The notes beneath the pieces were generated by a model that searched no databases, had not been told where the DNA came from, and saw nothing but the letters and a program-made list of their open reading frames with translations. Below are positions 7,687-15,411 of a stretch of DNA of 32,637 bases, piece by piece (positions within the stretch are counted from its first letter, which is position 1; each line of letters begins with the position of its first letter). The DNA is taken from NCBI GenBank assembly GCA_003153195.1, contig PLXG01000363.1:1-32637 (forward strand). The letters run 5' to 3'. The DNA is from Myxococcales bacterium (GTDB lineage Bacteria; Myxococcota_A; Polyangia; Palsa-1104). The translations under genes were made by a program, and so were the position numbers.

Positions 7687-8979
7687 GTGGACGCGCTCCT
7701 TCCACTGATGATCTGCCTGCTGGTCGGGGTGGTCGTCATCAACCTGATGAGCCGAAAGTCGGACGATCGCGACTGGCTGATTCGAGTGCTCACGCTGGCG
7801 CTTTTTCTGCGCCTGGCGGTGGCTACCATGTTCGCGCTGCTCCCTGAGACGCGCTTCTGTCACGAAGACGCCGACGGTTACGAGGAGGTCGGTCTGCAGA
7901 TCGCCAGTTATTGGCGTGGCGAAGGCCCACCGGTGCTCTCCGTCGAGGCCATGAAGCAGAACTTCGGCTATCCGTATATTTCCGGCATCTGCTACTACGT
8001 GCTTGGGCGCTTTCGTTCGGCCCCTTCGTACTTCAACGCCATTTTAGGAACCATCACCATCTATATGGTCTACGCGTTGGCGCGACACTTTTTCCATCGC
8101 TTGGTGGCGCGGCGCGCGGCGCTCCTCACCGCGCTGGTGCCCTCGATGGTGCTCTGGAATTCGCTGGCGCTCAAAGACACCGCAGTGACTTTGTTGATCG
8201 TGCTGTGTCTGCTCTCGTGCGTGAATTTGAAGGAGCGCTTTTCGATCGGGGCGGCGCTCGGCACCATTTTACCGGTGGTCGCGGTCCAGCCACTGCGATT
8301 TTACGTCGTCTACTTTCTGGTGTTCGCCATCGCCGGATCACTCCTCCTCGAGCGCGGCCTCAAGAGCTTCTCGGGCGTACCCAAACAGATCATGGTCGTT
8401 GGCGGCATCGTCATTCTGCTCGGCCTGGTCGGATTCGCCGGCGGAACTCGGCAAGGTCTCGACTTCTTCACCTTGGAAAGTGTGTCGAGCTTTCGTCACG
8501 GCATGGCGGTGTCGGCAAACTCGGGATTCTCACAGGACGTCGATCTGCGCACGCCGCTTGGCGCACTTTCGTTCCTTCCGCTCGGCATGTCGGTTCTTCT
8601 GCTCGGTCCGTTCCCGTGGCAGTTCACTTCGATTCGCGCGCTCCTCGCCGCACCCGAGGTCATCTTCTGGTGGTCGCTGTTTCCGTCGTTCTTGCGCGGA
8701 TTCCGCTTCGCGATTCGAGCGCGCTTCGCCGAATGCTCGCCGATGCTGCTGTTCGCCGTCACGCTCACCTGCTCGTACTCGCTGGTGCACGGAAACGTCG
8801 GTTCTGGTTTTCGTCAGCGCGCGCAGATCTTCGTCTTCCTCTTCATCTTCTCGGCGCTGGGCCTCTATCAGAAGCGTTGCCGGGATAAAGGCATCGACGA
8901 GCGGGAGCTTTTGATCGGTGGGAAGCCAGCACAGCCAGTGGCACAGGTCCCAGTGGTCTCCGCACGAGCATCCAGATAA
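7687..8979 (+). CDS. Polytopic membrane protein, putative GT-C-type glycosyltransferase (GT39/ArnT-like)
   Basis: A 430-residue protein with about ten hydrophobic segments. After the first segments a loop carries HEDADGYEEVG (D61, D63), in the place where GT-C glycosyltransferases keep acidic catalytic residues. Further on come YISGICYYVLGRF, a conserved-looking Asn after the next loop (SYFNAILG) and VPSMVLWNSLALKD, which recall GT39-like proteins of exopolysaccharide loci. It starts at a GTG only 3 bases after the UXS stop, so it is cotranscribed. It probably uses a polyprenyl-linked sugar donor outside the inner membrane, but a polymerase role is also possible. Function is inferred from topology and neighbours. 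Confidence 0.7.
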   Translation: MDALLPLMICLLVGVVVINLMSRKSDDRDWLIRVLTLALFLRLAVATMFALLPETRFCHEDADGYEEVGLQIASYWRGEGPPVLSVEAMKQNFGYPYISGICYYVLGRFRSAPSYFNAILGTITIYMVYALARHFFHRLVARRAALLTALVPSMVLWNSLALKDTAVTLLIVLCLLSCVNLKERFSIGAALGTILPVVAVQPLRFYVVYFLVFAIAGSLLLERGLKSFSGVPKQIMVVGGIVILLGLVGFAGGTRQGLDFFTLESVSSFRHGMAVSANSGFSQDVDLRTPLGALSFLPLGMSVLLLGPFPWQFTSIRALLAAPEVIFWWSLFPSFLRGFRFAIRARFAECSPMLLFAVTLTCSYSLVHGNVGSGFRQRAQIFVFLFIFSALGLYQKRCRDKGIDERELLIGGKPAQPVAQVPVVSARASR

Positions 8980-9055
8980 CACGGTAATTACAAATACTTA
9001 CTCAGCATAGTGGGTTGACCTTGGTCGGGGTCGCCGCGCTGGAGTGTGGCCAAAA

Positions 9056-9084
9056 GTGACCGAAGTCTTTCTGTTTTCTATCTG
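9056..9084 (+). promoter_or_regulatory. Weak promoter candidate before the second epimerase
   Basis: GTGACC (9056-9061) and TATCTG (9079-9084) are 17 bases apart in the 156-base gap between the membrane protein and the epimerase gene. The gap is unusual in this otherwise tight cluster, so an internal promoter is plausible, but both boxes are poor matches. Confidence 0.25.
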
Positions 9085-9135
9085 AATGTTGCTGTGGTAA
9101 AGGATCACAAACCTTACCAAGGACGTCGAAAAACG

Positions 9136-10104
9136 ATGCGTTATCTCATTACCGGCGGGGCCGGATTTATCGGTTCCCATCTCTCGGAAGAGCTTCTTCG
9201 CCGCGGCCACGAAGTATTCGTGGTGGACGATCTATCCACGGGAAGCATAAACAATATCAATCACCTGAAGGACAACAAGAAGTTCCATTACGTGATTGAT
9301 ACTTGTTCCAACGTTCAGCTCATGGCCGAGCTGGTGGACGGTTGCGATCAGATCTTTCATCTCGCTGCCGCAGTGGGCGTGAAGCTGATCGTCGAGTCGC
9401 CGGTTCGCACCATCGAGACGAACATCAAGCTCACCGAGATCATGCTCAACGCCGCGCACAAGAAGAAGAAGCCGATGTTCATCGCTTCGACTTCTGAAGT
9501 GTACGGCAAGTCGACCGATCTCCCGTTCAAAGAGGACGGCGATCTGGTGATGGGCGCGACCACCAAAGGCCGCTGGTCCTACGCCTGCTCGAAAGCGATC
9601 GACGAGTTCCTCGCCATCGCTTATTGGAAAGAGAAGAAGCTGCCGACGGTGCTCGCACGGCTCTTCAACACCGTTGGTCCGCGCCAAACTGGACAGTACG
9701 GAATGGTGGTACCGAACTTCGTAAAGCAGGCGCTCACCGGCCAACCGATTACGGTTTACGGCGACGGCAAGCAGTCGCGCTGCTTCACTCACGTGTCGGA
9801 TGTCGTGCGCGCGCTCATCGGTCTCATGGACCTTGGCGAGTCGGCGTACGGCAATGTCTACAACATCGGCAACAACAACGAGATCTCGATCACCGATCTA
9901 GCCAAGCAAGTTCGCGAGATCTGTCAGTCCAAGTCGGAGATCGTCTACATCCCGTATGAGAAGGCCTACGAGCACGGCTTCGAAGACATGCCGCGCCGCG
10001 TGCCCGATCTGTCGAAGGTGCAAAAGGCGATCGACTGGAAGCCGACCATTCCGCTGCAGCAGATCTTGAACGACGTGATCGCGTTTCATCGAAAGACGGA
10101 ATAG
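9136..10104 (+). CDS. NAD-dependent nucleotide-sugar epimerase (UDP-glucose 4-epimerase-like SDR)
   Basis: A 322-residue extended [13 protein letters not shown] is at residues 7-16, DDLSTGS follows the second strand, FHLAAAVGVKLI and [11 protein letters not shown] carry the serine motif, and WSYACSK supplies catalytic Y149 and K153. RLFNTVGPRQTGQYGMV and YGDGKQSRCFTHV place it in a subfamily usually labelled UDP-glucose 4-epimerase or NAD-dependent epimerase. Substrate is uncertain. The start at 9136 is preferred over an earlier in-frame ATG at 9046 because it begins directly with the Rossmann motif and has AAGGACG about 10 bases upstream. Confidence 0.88.
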   Translation: MRYLITGGAGFIGSHLSEELLRRGHEVFVVDDLSTGSINNINHLKDNKKFHYVIDTCSNVQLMAELVDGCDQIFHLAAAVGVKLIVESPVRTIETNIKLTEIMLNAAHKKKKPMFIASTSEVYGKSTDLPFKEDGDLVMGATTKGRWSYACSKAIDEFLAIAYWKEKKLPTVLARLFNTVGPRQTGQYGMVVPNFVKQALTGQPITVYGDGKQSRCFTHVSDVVRALIGLMDLGESAYGNVYNIGNNNEISITDLAKQVREICQSKSEIVYIPYEKAYEHGFEDMPRRVPDLSKVQKAIDWKPTIPLQQILNDVIAFHRKTE

Positions 10105-10122
10105 GCAAATTAGCGGGGGAAC

Positions 10123-11919
10123 ATGCATCAACTCGTCCAGTGCCTGATCAACTTTGCGGTGGCGCTTGCCGCATCGGCGCTGCTGACGTTGATCACCCGC
10201 ACGTTTGCGCGCAAACGCGGCCTGGTCGCCAAACCCCGCGCTGATCGCTGGCACAAGAAGCCCACCGCGCTGTTCGGGGGCGTCGGCATCTACGTCGCCT
10301 TCGTCGCCGCCTATCTGATTCTGCGTCCGGCCCCACTCGCTGGTGGAAACTTACTTTTTCTGTGCGCGACCGGAATGTTTCTGGTCGGATTCGTCGACGA
10401 TCTGGTTCAGCTCAAGCCCTACGCCAAGCTGATCGGGCAAATCGTCTTTGCCACTTTGTTCACCATGTTCGGCCTGCGCCTTCATTGGCTGCCGGTGGCG
10501 GCGCTCGATCAAGCGGTCACGATTTTTTGGCTGGTTGGCATCACCAACGCCATCAACCTGCTCGACAATCTCGACGGACTGGCCGGCGGCATCGCGGCCA
10601 TCGCATCCGGATATCTGGTGTGGTTCTGCCACGTCGGCGGCCAAGACGTAATGGCGCAATTGTCTGCCATCTTCTGCGGCGCGGTCAGCGGCTTTCTCAT
10701 CTTCAACTTCAACCCGGCCTCGATCTTCATGGGCGACTGCGGCTCACTGTTCCTCGGTTTCTTCTTGGGCGGCGTCTCGCTGGTGAACAACAATCAGTAT
10801 GGGCTCAGGCGCGACATCCTGGCGGTTCTGACCATTCCGGTCTTGCTGCTTCTGATTCCGATCGTCGACACCAGCCTAGTCACCTTCAGCCGCAAGCTCA
10901 ACGGACGCCGCGTTTCACAAGGCGGCCGCGATCACGCTTCACACCGATTGGTCGCGCTCGGATTTTCCGAACGCGCCGCCGCGCTCACGCTTTGGGCGAT
11001 GGCCGCTGCCTCAGGCGCGGTTGCGATTTTGGTCAAAGAGCTGTCCATCGCCGTCGCTGCGCTGATGGTACCGGTGTTCATTCTGACCATCTTCTTCTTT
11101 CTGATCTTCCTCGGTCACGTGCGCGTCTACGAGCCGGTCGCCTCGCCTGAAGAGGGTCGCGGCCGCATGCTACTTCCGACGCTGGCCGACTTCGCCTACA
11201 AGCGCCGACTGTTCGAGGTTCTGAACGATCTGACCTTGATCGTGCTTTCCTATTGGGCTGCTTACCTGCTCCGTTTCGACGGCGCCATCGTGTCGCCCTA
11301 CTACGATCAGTTCGTCAACTCACTGCCGTTCGTGATCGTGATTCAGCTGGCCGCGTTCCTCGGCTTCGGCTTGTACCGCGGTCTTTGGCGCTACACCTCG
11401 ATGAACGATCTCACCACGCTGTTCAAGAGCGCGTTCGGCGGATGGATCCTATCGTCGGCAGTGTTCATTTTCGTCTACCGCAATCAGTTCTATTCGCGCG
11501 GCGTGCTGATGATGGATGCGGTGCTGCTGTTCGGCGGCCTGGCGGGGAGTCGCATCTCGTTCCGCCTGCTGCGCTCGTGGATCAGCCGCTTTCAGGGCAT
11601 CAAGACCGGCCGTCGCGTCCTCATCTACGGCGCGGGAGACGGCGGCGAGCTGCTGCTCCGCGAGCTGCAGAACAACGCCGAGCTCGGACTCTACCCAATC
11701 GGATTTGTCGATGACGATCCGCAGAAGATCGGTCGCGTGATCCATGGTGTGCGCGTGCTCGGCCCCTCGAGCGCGTTGCAGCAGCTGATGGGCGCACAGA
11801 AGATTGACGAAGTGGTGGTCTCTACCACCAAGCTCGGCGCGGAGAAGTCTGCCGCTCTCAATACGCTCTGTCAGGCGGTGGGCGTAAATTGCCGCAAGAT
11901 GCGCATCGCCTTCGACTAG
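10123..11919 (+). CDS. WecA/TagO-type sugar-phosphate transferase fused to FlaA1/CapD-like membrane-Rossmann region
   Basis: A 598-residue two-part protein. Residues 1-335 are a polyprenyl-phosphate N-acetylhexosamine-1-phosphate transferase: FVDD (90-93), NLLDNLDG (145-152), FMGDCGS (202-208) and the GGRDHASH loop (267-274) are the Mg- and substrate-binding motifs. This step loads the first sugar on undecaprenyl phosphate. Residues about 365-480 add further membrane segments with GLYRGLWRYTS, and 498-590 form a Rossmann fold (VLIYGAGDGGELLLREL, GFVDDDP), matching the N-terminal half of FlaA1/PglF/CapD proteins. The SDR dehydratase half of FlaA1 is absent, so the tail may be regulatory or a nucleotide-binding remnant. 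GGGGGA before the ATG is a strong ribosome site. Confidence 0.88.
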   Translation: MHQLVQCLINFAVALAASALLTLITRTFARKRGLVAKPRADRWHKKPTALFGGVGIYVAFVAAYLILRPAPLAGGNLLFLCATGMFLVGFVDDLVQLKPYAKLIGQIVFATLFTMFGLRLHWLPVAALDQAVTIFWLVGITNAINLLDNLDGLAGGIAAIASGYLVWFCHVGGQDVMAQLSAIFCGAVSGFLIFNFNPASIFMGDCGSLFLGFFLGGVSLVNNNQYGLRRDILAVLTIPVLLLLIPIVDTSLVTFSRKLNGRRVSQGGRDHASHRLVALGFSERAAALTLWAMAAASGAVAILVKELSIAVAALMVPVFILTIFFFLIFLGHVRVYEPVASPEEGRGRMLLPTLADFAYKRRLFEVLNDLTLIVLSYWAAYLLRFDGAIVSPYYDQFVNSLPFVIVIQLAAFLGFGLYRGLWRYTSMNDLTTLFKSAFGGWILSSAVFIFVYRNQFYSRGVLMMDAVLLFGGLAGSRISFRLLRSWISRFQGIKTGRRVLIYGAGDGGELLLRELQNNAELGLYPIGFVDDDPQKIGRVIHGVRVLGPSSALQQLMGAQKIDEVVVSTTKLGAEKSAALNTLCQAVGVNCRKMRIAFD

Positions 11920-11956
11920 GCGATCGCACGAGCCCATTCGGCCGTTTTCGAAAGGC

Positions 11957-12274
11957 TTACACGAGTTTGAGCGCGAGCTCGGGCGGGCGGGCGAGGACTG
12001 CGCGATCGCTGGTCTCGAGAATCGGGCGCTCGAGCAATTTGGTGTCGGCGGCGATCGCGGAAATGACCTGATCTCGTGTTGGAGATTTCAGCCCAGCTTC
12101 GGGACGAATCATCTTCGGCCAATCGTCGCCCAGTTTCGTCACGAGCGCTTCCAGCTCCATCTGCGTGGGCGGCTCGTCGAGATAGGCGCGAAGGTTAAAG
12201 GTCACTTTGCGTGACTCGAGCAGCGCGCGCGTTTGCTGGCACTTGGAACATTTGGCATTGAACCAGAGTGTCAT
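11957..12274 (-). CDS. ArsC/YfgD-family glutaredoxin-type reductase
   Basis: A 105-residue thioredoxin-fold protein. WFNAKCSKCQQTRALLE holds the active-site cysteines (C9, C12), and the C-terminal phrase LLERPILETSDRAVLARPPE is the ArsC-family signature. Members reduce arsenate with glutaredoxin or act as thiol-redox proteins of unknown substrate; no other arsenic gene is near. It is the last gene of the rml operon, 18 bases after rmlC. The ATG at 12274 was chosen; a TTG two codons earlier (12280) is an alternative. It converges with the WecA-fusion gene, with 37 bases between the stops. Confidence 0.85.
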   Translation of the reverse strand: MTLWFNAKCSKCQQTRALLESRKVTFNLRAYLDEPPTQMELEALVTKLGDDWPKMIRPEAGLKSPTRDQVISAIAADTKLLERPILETSDRAVLARPPELALKLV

Positions 12275-12292
12275 TTTCAATAGCTTTCGTAG

Positions 12293-12832
12293 TCAGGCGT
12301 ATTGCGGAAGAACTTCGGCGTCGGCCAGTAGCGGTGCGGTCTGATCTTTGGCAGACAAGATCGGATCTAGAACTGGCCAGTCGACGCCAATGGCGGGATC
12401 GTTGTAGCGGATGGCGCGGTCGTACTCGGCGATGTAAAGCTCTGAGCATTTGTAGACGAAATCGGCTTCGGTGATCGCGTAGAAGCCGTGTGCGAACCCG
12501 GCCGGAATCCACATCTTCAAGTGGTTCTCCTCGGACAAAATCGTACCGAACCATTTTCCAAAATGGGGTGAGCCACGTCGAATGTCGACCGCCACGTCGT
12601 AGACCGAGCCGCGCACGACCTGCACCAGCTTGCCCTGTCCGTTTGGCTCTTGAAAATGGAGACCGCGCAGCACGCCCTTCTTCGAGCGCGAGTAGTTGTC
12701 CTGCACGAAGCGAATGCCGGCCACATTGTGGGATACGCTATAGAGCTCGAGGAAGGTGCCTCGCTCGTCGGAAAATGACTTTCCCTCTACCAGCAGCACG
12801 CCCGGAAGTGGCGTATCGAGTACATTTATCAC
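12293..12832 (-). CDS. rmlC: dTDP-4-dehydrorhamnose 3,5-epimerase
   Basis: A 179-residue cupin enzyme, third in dTDP-L-rhamnose synthesis. FSDERGTFLE, the catalytic region RGLHFQ (H59), VDIRRGSPHFGKW, IPAGFAHGF (H115) and VYKCSELY are all RmlC hallmarks, and length is normal. It starts at a GTG 10 bases after the rmlA stop. It sits with rmlA, rmlD and rmlB, giving a complete pathway from glucose-1-phosphate. Confidence 0.95.
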   Translation of the reverse strand: MINVLDTPLPGVLLVEGKSFSDERGTFLELYSVSHNVAGIRFVQDNYSRSKKGVLRGLHFQEPNGQGKLVQVVRGSVYDVAVDIRRGSPHFGKWFGTILSEENHLKMWIPAGFAHGFYAITEADFVYKCSELYIAEYDRAIRYNDPAIGVDWPVLDPILSAKDQTAPLLADAEVLPQYA

Positions 12833-12842
12833 GGTCGACCGC

Positions 12843-13559
12843 TCATTCTATCTCTCCCGCCACCAGCGCGCTGGCGCGTTTGAGCGATTCATGGGTGCCG
12901 GCGTCGGTCCACCAGCCGTCGAGTACGTCGAAAGAGAGCTCGCCGCGCGCAATGTAGGCGTTGTTGACATCGGTGATCTCTAGCTCGTTGCGCCGCGACG
13001 GTTTCAGGCTGTCGACAATATCGAACACGCTCTCCTCGTACATGTAAACGCCGGTGACCGCCATCATCGATTTCGGTTTGGCCGGCTTCTCTTCGATCCC
13101 CACCACCCGATCACCTGCGATCTCGGCAACGCCGTAGCGTTTTGGATCGGGCACCTCTTTGAGCAGAATTCTGGCGCCCCGATCTTGTTTGGCGAAGCGA
13201 TCGACATGCGGCGCGATGGAGTCTTGGAAGATGTTGTCGCCGAGCACCACCACCATGCGACCGCCATGGACGAAGTCGCGAGAGAGTCCCAGCGCTTCGG
13301 CAATTCCGCCGGCGCGATCTTGGACCCGATAGGTGAACTCGCAATCGAAATCTTTTCCCGATCCGAGCAGTCCGACCACGTCGCCCATATGCTCGGTGCC
13401 GGTCACAATCAAGATATCGCGAACCTTTGCCTCGAGAAGCTTTTTGATCGGGTGAAAGATCATCGGCTCTTTTCCAACGGGAAGCAGATGCTTGTTGGTG
13501 ACCTTGGTGAGCGGCAGGAGACGCGAGCCCGTTCCGCCGGCCAGGACGATCCCCTTCAT
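12843..13559 (-). CDS. rmlA: Glucose-1-phosphate thymidylyltransferase (short form)
   Basis: A 238-residue nucleotidyltransferase, first enzyme of dTDP-L-rhamnose synthesis. GIVLAGGTGSRLLPLT is the nucleotide-binding loop, VGKEPMIFHPI and VVVLGDNIF (metal and phosphate binding), IEEKPAKPKS and ELEITDVNNAYI are typical. It is shorter than the ~290-residue enterobacterial enzyme because it lacks the C-terminal allosteric helices, as in other short RmlA proteins. The ATG at 13559 overlaps the rmlD stop by 4 bases and has GGAGG 4 bases upstream; the frame upstream of it is not protein-like. Confidence 0.93.
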   Translation of the reverse strand: MKGIVLAGGTGSRLLPLTKVTNKHLLPVGKEPMIFHPIKKLLEAKVRDILIVTGTEHMGDVVGLLGSGKDFDCEFTYRVQDRAGGIAEALGLSRDFVHGGRMVVVLGDNIFQDSIAPHVDRFAKQDRGARILLKEVPDPKRYGVAEIAGDRVVGIEEKPAKPKSMMAVTGVYMYEESVFDIVDSLKPSRRNELEITDVNNAYIARGELSFDVLDGWWTDAGTHESLKRASALVAGEIE

Positions 13560-14398
13560 CGGGCCTCCTCCTGCGCATACTCGGCTAGCGCCGTCTGCCA
13601 TTCGGGCATTACGTCGAGGCCGTGCATGGCGAGCATACTATGCTCGAACAGGCAATTGACCGGACGCGGCGCCGGCGCCGCCAACTCACGGGTCGAAACC
13701 TCTTCCCAGTTTGGCTTGGCACCCAAGATTTCGGCTAGGGCGCGCGCAAAGCCGGCCCAAGTTGTCTGACCTTTACAGCTCACGTGATAGAGCCCGCCAC
13801 CGCGCTGCCCCTCGAGCATGAGCTTTATGATTTGCCGCGCCGCCGAGCGTGCCCAGGTGGGCTGAACACGTCGTTCGACGTCGAGCTTGAGCGACTTTCC
13901 CTCAAGGATCAGCTGACGCAACCGCGACGAAAAGTTTTTTCCACCGCGCCCATAGAGTCCTTGCACGCGCACGATGTACCCACGATCCAGCCCTACGCGC
14001 GCGACCAACTCGTCGCCGGCCCACTTGCTCCGTGCATATTTACTCAGGGGATTCGGGCGAGCGAACTCGTCATATGGCTCATCCTGCGCGCCGTCGAAAA
14101 CGAAATCGGTGGAGAGGTGCACGAACGACTTGCCGAGCTTCTGGGCGGCCGCAGCGATATTTTCGGCCCCGAGTGCGTTCACGCGATAGGCATCTGCCTC
14201 GTCACGCTCGGCCTGATCGACGTTGGTGTAGGCGGCGCAGTTGACCAGCCAATCGCCCGCACCAGCCTGACTGAGCACCTGATCGAAGTTCCCCACGTCG
14301 CAGCCGCGGCGATCGAGCGCGATCACTTGATGGCCCACCAGTTCCTCGGCCAAATGGCGTCCGAGAAGTCCGCCCGCTCCGAAGATCACCACCTTCAT
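13556..14398 (-). CDS. rmlD: dTDP-4-dehydrorhamnose reductase
   Basis: A 280-residue SDR that performs the last reduction to dTDP-L-rhamnose. [11 protein letters not shown] is the NAD(P)-binding motif, [12 protein letters not shown] and LSTDFVFDG are family signatures, and YARSK contains the catalytic Tyr and Lys. The C-terminal half has the expected GLYHVSCKG segment. It overlaps rmlB upstream and rmlA downstream by 4 bases each, so translation is probably coupled. Confidence 0.94.
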   Translation of the reverse strand: MKVVIFGAGGLLGRHLAEELVGHQVIALDRRGCDVGNFDQVLSQAGAGDWLVNCAAYTNVDQAERDEADAYRVNALGAENIAAAAQKLGKSFVHLSTDFVFDGAQDEPYDEFARPNPLSKYARSKWAGDELVARVGLDRGYIVRVQGLYGRGGKNFSSRLRQLILEGKSLKLDVERRVQPTWARSAARQIIKLMLEGQRGGGLYHVSCKGQTTWAGFARALAEILGAKPNWEEVSTRELAAPAPRPVNCLFEHSMLAMHGLDVMPEWQTALAEYAQEEAR

Positions 14399-15411
14399 TT
14401 TGGCGCGTCCTTACGTCCTCGATAATTTCGCTCGTACCAATCGCGGTATTCGCCGGAGCGAGCGCGTTTGCACCAGACGTCATTTTGGCGAAACCATTCG
14501 ATCGTTTCTGCAAGTCCGTTTTCGAAGCGATGTTGCGGCACGAAGCCGAGCTCGCGCTCGATCTTGGTGCAGTCGATGGCATAGCGTCGATCGTGGCCCA
14601 GACGGTCTTGTACGAACTGAATGAGCGACTCGGGCTTTTGGAGCAGCCGTAAGATCTCTTTCACGATCGAAATATTCGTTCGCTCGGCGCGGCCGCCGAT
14701 GTTGTAGACCTCGCCGCTTCGACCTTCCTGAAGAACTCTCTCGACAGCGGCGCAGTGATCTTTGACGTGAATCCAATCACGCACGTTCAAGCCGTCGCCA
14801 TACACCGGAAGTCGCTGTCCATCGAGCGCGTTCAGGATCATGAGCGGAATGAGTTTTTCGGGAAACTGAAACGGCCCATAGTTGTTCGAGCAGCGCGTGA
14901 TTACCATCGGGAAGCCATAGGTCTCGAAGTAGGCGCGCACCAGATGATCGGAGCCGGCCTTGGAGGCGGAATAGGGCGAGCGCGGGCGAATCGGGGTCTC
15001 TTCGGTGAACGCCGGCTCGTCAGGTCCCAAATCACCGTAGACCTCATCGGTGGAGACGTGAACGAACTTGAGTACGCCGTGCGCACGCGCGGCCTCGAGC
15101 AGCGTGGCGGTGCCGACCACGTTGGTCTGAATGAACTGCGCCGGACCGTGAATCGATCGATCGACGTGGCTCTCGGCGGCAAAGTGAACGATCCGATCGA
15201 TGGCATGCTCCGCCAGTACCCGGCCCAGCAGATCGCGATCGCAGATATCGCCTTTGACGAAGGTGAATCCGTCCACTCCGTCGAGGGAGCTGAGATTTCC
15301 CGCATAGGTGAGCGCGTCGAGCACCACCACTGGCTCGCTCGATTTTGGAGCCACGCGGCGGATGAAGTTCGAGCCGATGAACCCGGCGCCGCCGGTGACG
15401 AGCAGGCTCAT
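14395..15411 (-). CDS. rmlB: dTDP-glucose 4,6-dehydratase
   Basis: A 338-residue SDR, second enzyme of the dTDP-rhamnose pathway. It shows [42 protein letters not shown] and YSASKAGSD with catalytic Tyr and Lys, then [16 protein letters not shown]. These are all diagnostic of RmlB. Length is normal. Four-base ATGA overlaps link it to the polymerase/ligase gene before it and rmlD after it. Confidence 0.96.
   Translation of the reverse strand: MSLLVTGGAGFIGSNFIRRVAPKSSEPVVVLDALTYAGNLSSLDGVDGFTFVKGDICDRDLLGRVLAEHAIDRIVHFAAESHVDRSIHGPAQFIQTNVVGTATLLEAARAHGVLKFVHVSTDEVYGDLGPDEPAFTEETPIRPRSPYSASKAGSDHLVRAYFETYGFPMVITRCSNNYGPFQFPEKLIPLMILNALDGQRLPVYGDGLNVRDWIHVKDHCAAVERVLQEGRSGEVYNIGGRAERTNISIVKEILRLLQKPESLIQFVQDRLGHDRRYAIDCTKIERELGFVPQHRFENGLAETIEWFRQNDVWCKRARSGEYRDWYERNYRGRKDAPK

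Noticed and set aside
6283-7863. 526-residue minus-strand open frame
   Set aside because: Runs opposite to two well-supported SDR genes and shows no family features.
11920-11956. Bidirectional terminator between convergent genes
   Set aside because: Only a weak interrupted stem (gcc..ttt/aaa..ggc) without a T-run could be drawn.
11957-12274. Arsenic-resistance operon
   Set aside because: Only an ArsC-family protein is present, at the end of the rml operon; no arsB, acr3 or arsR.
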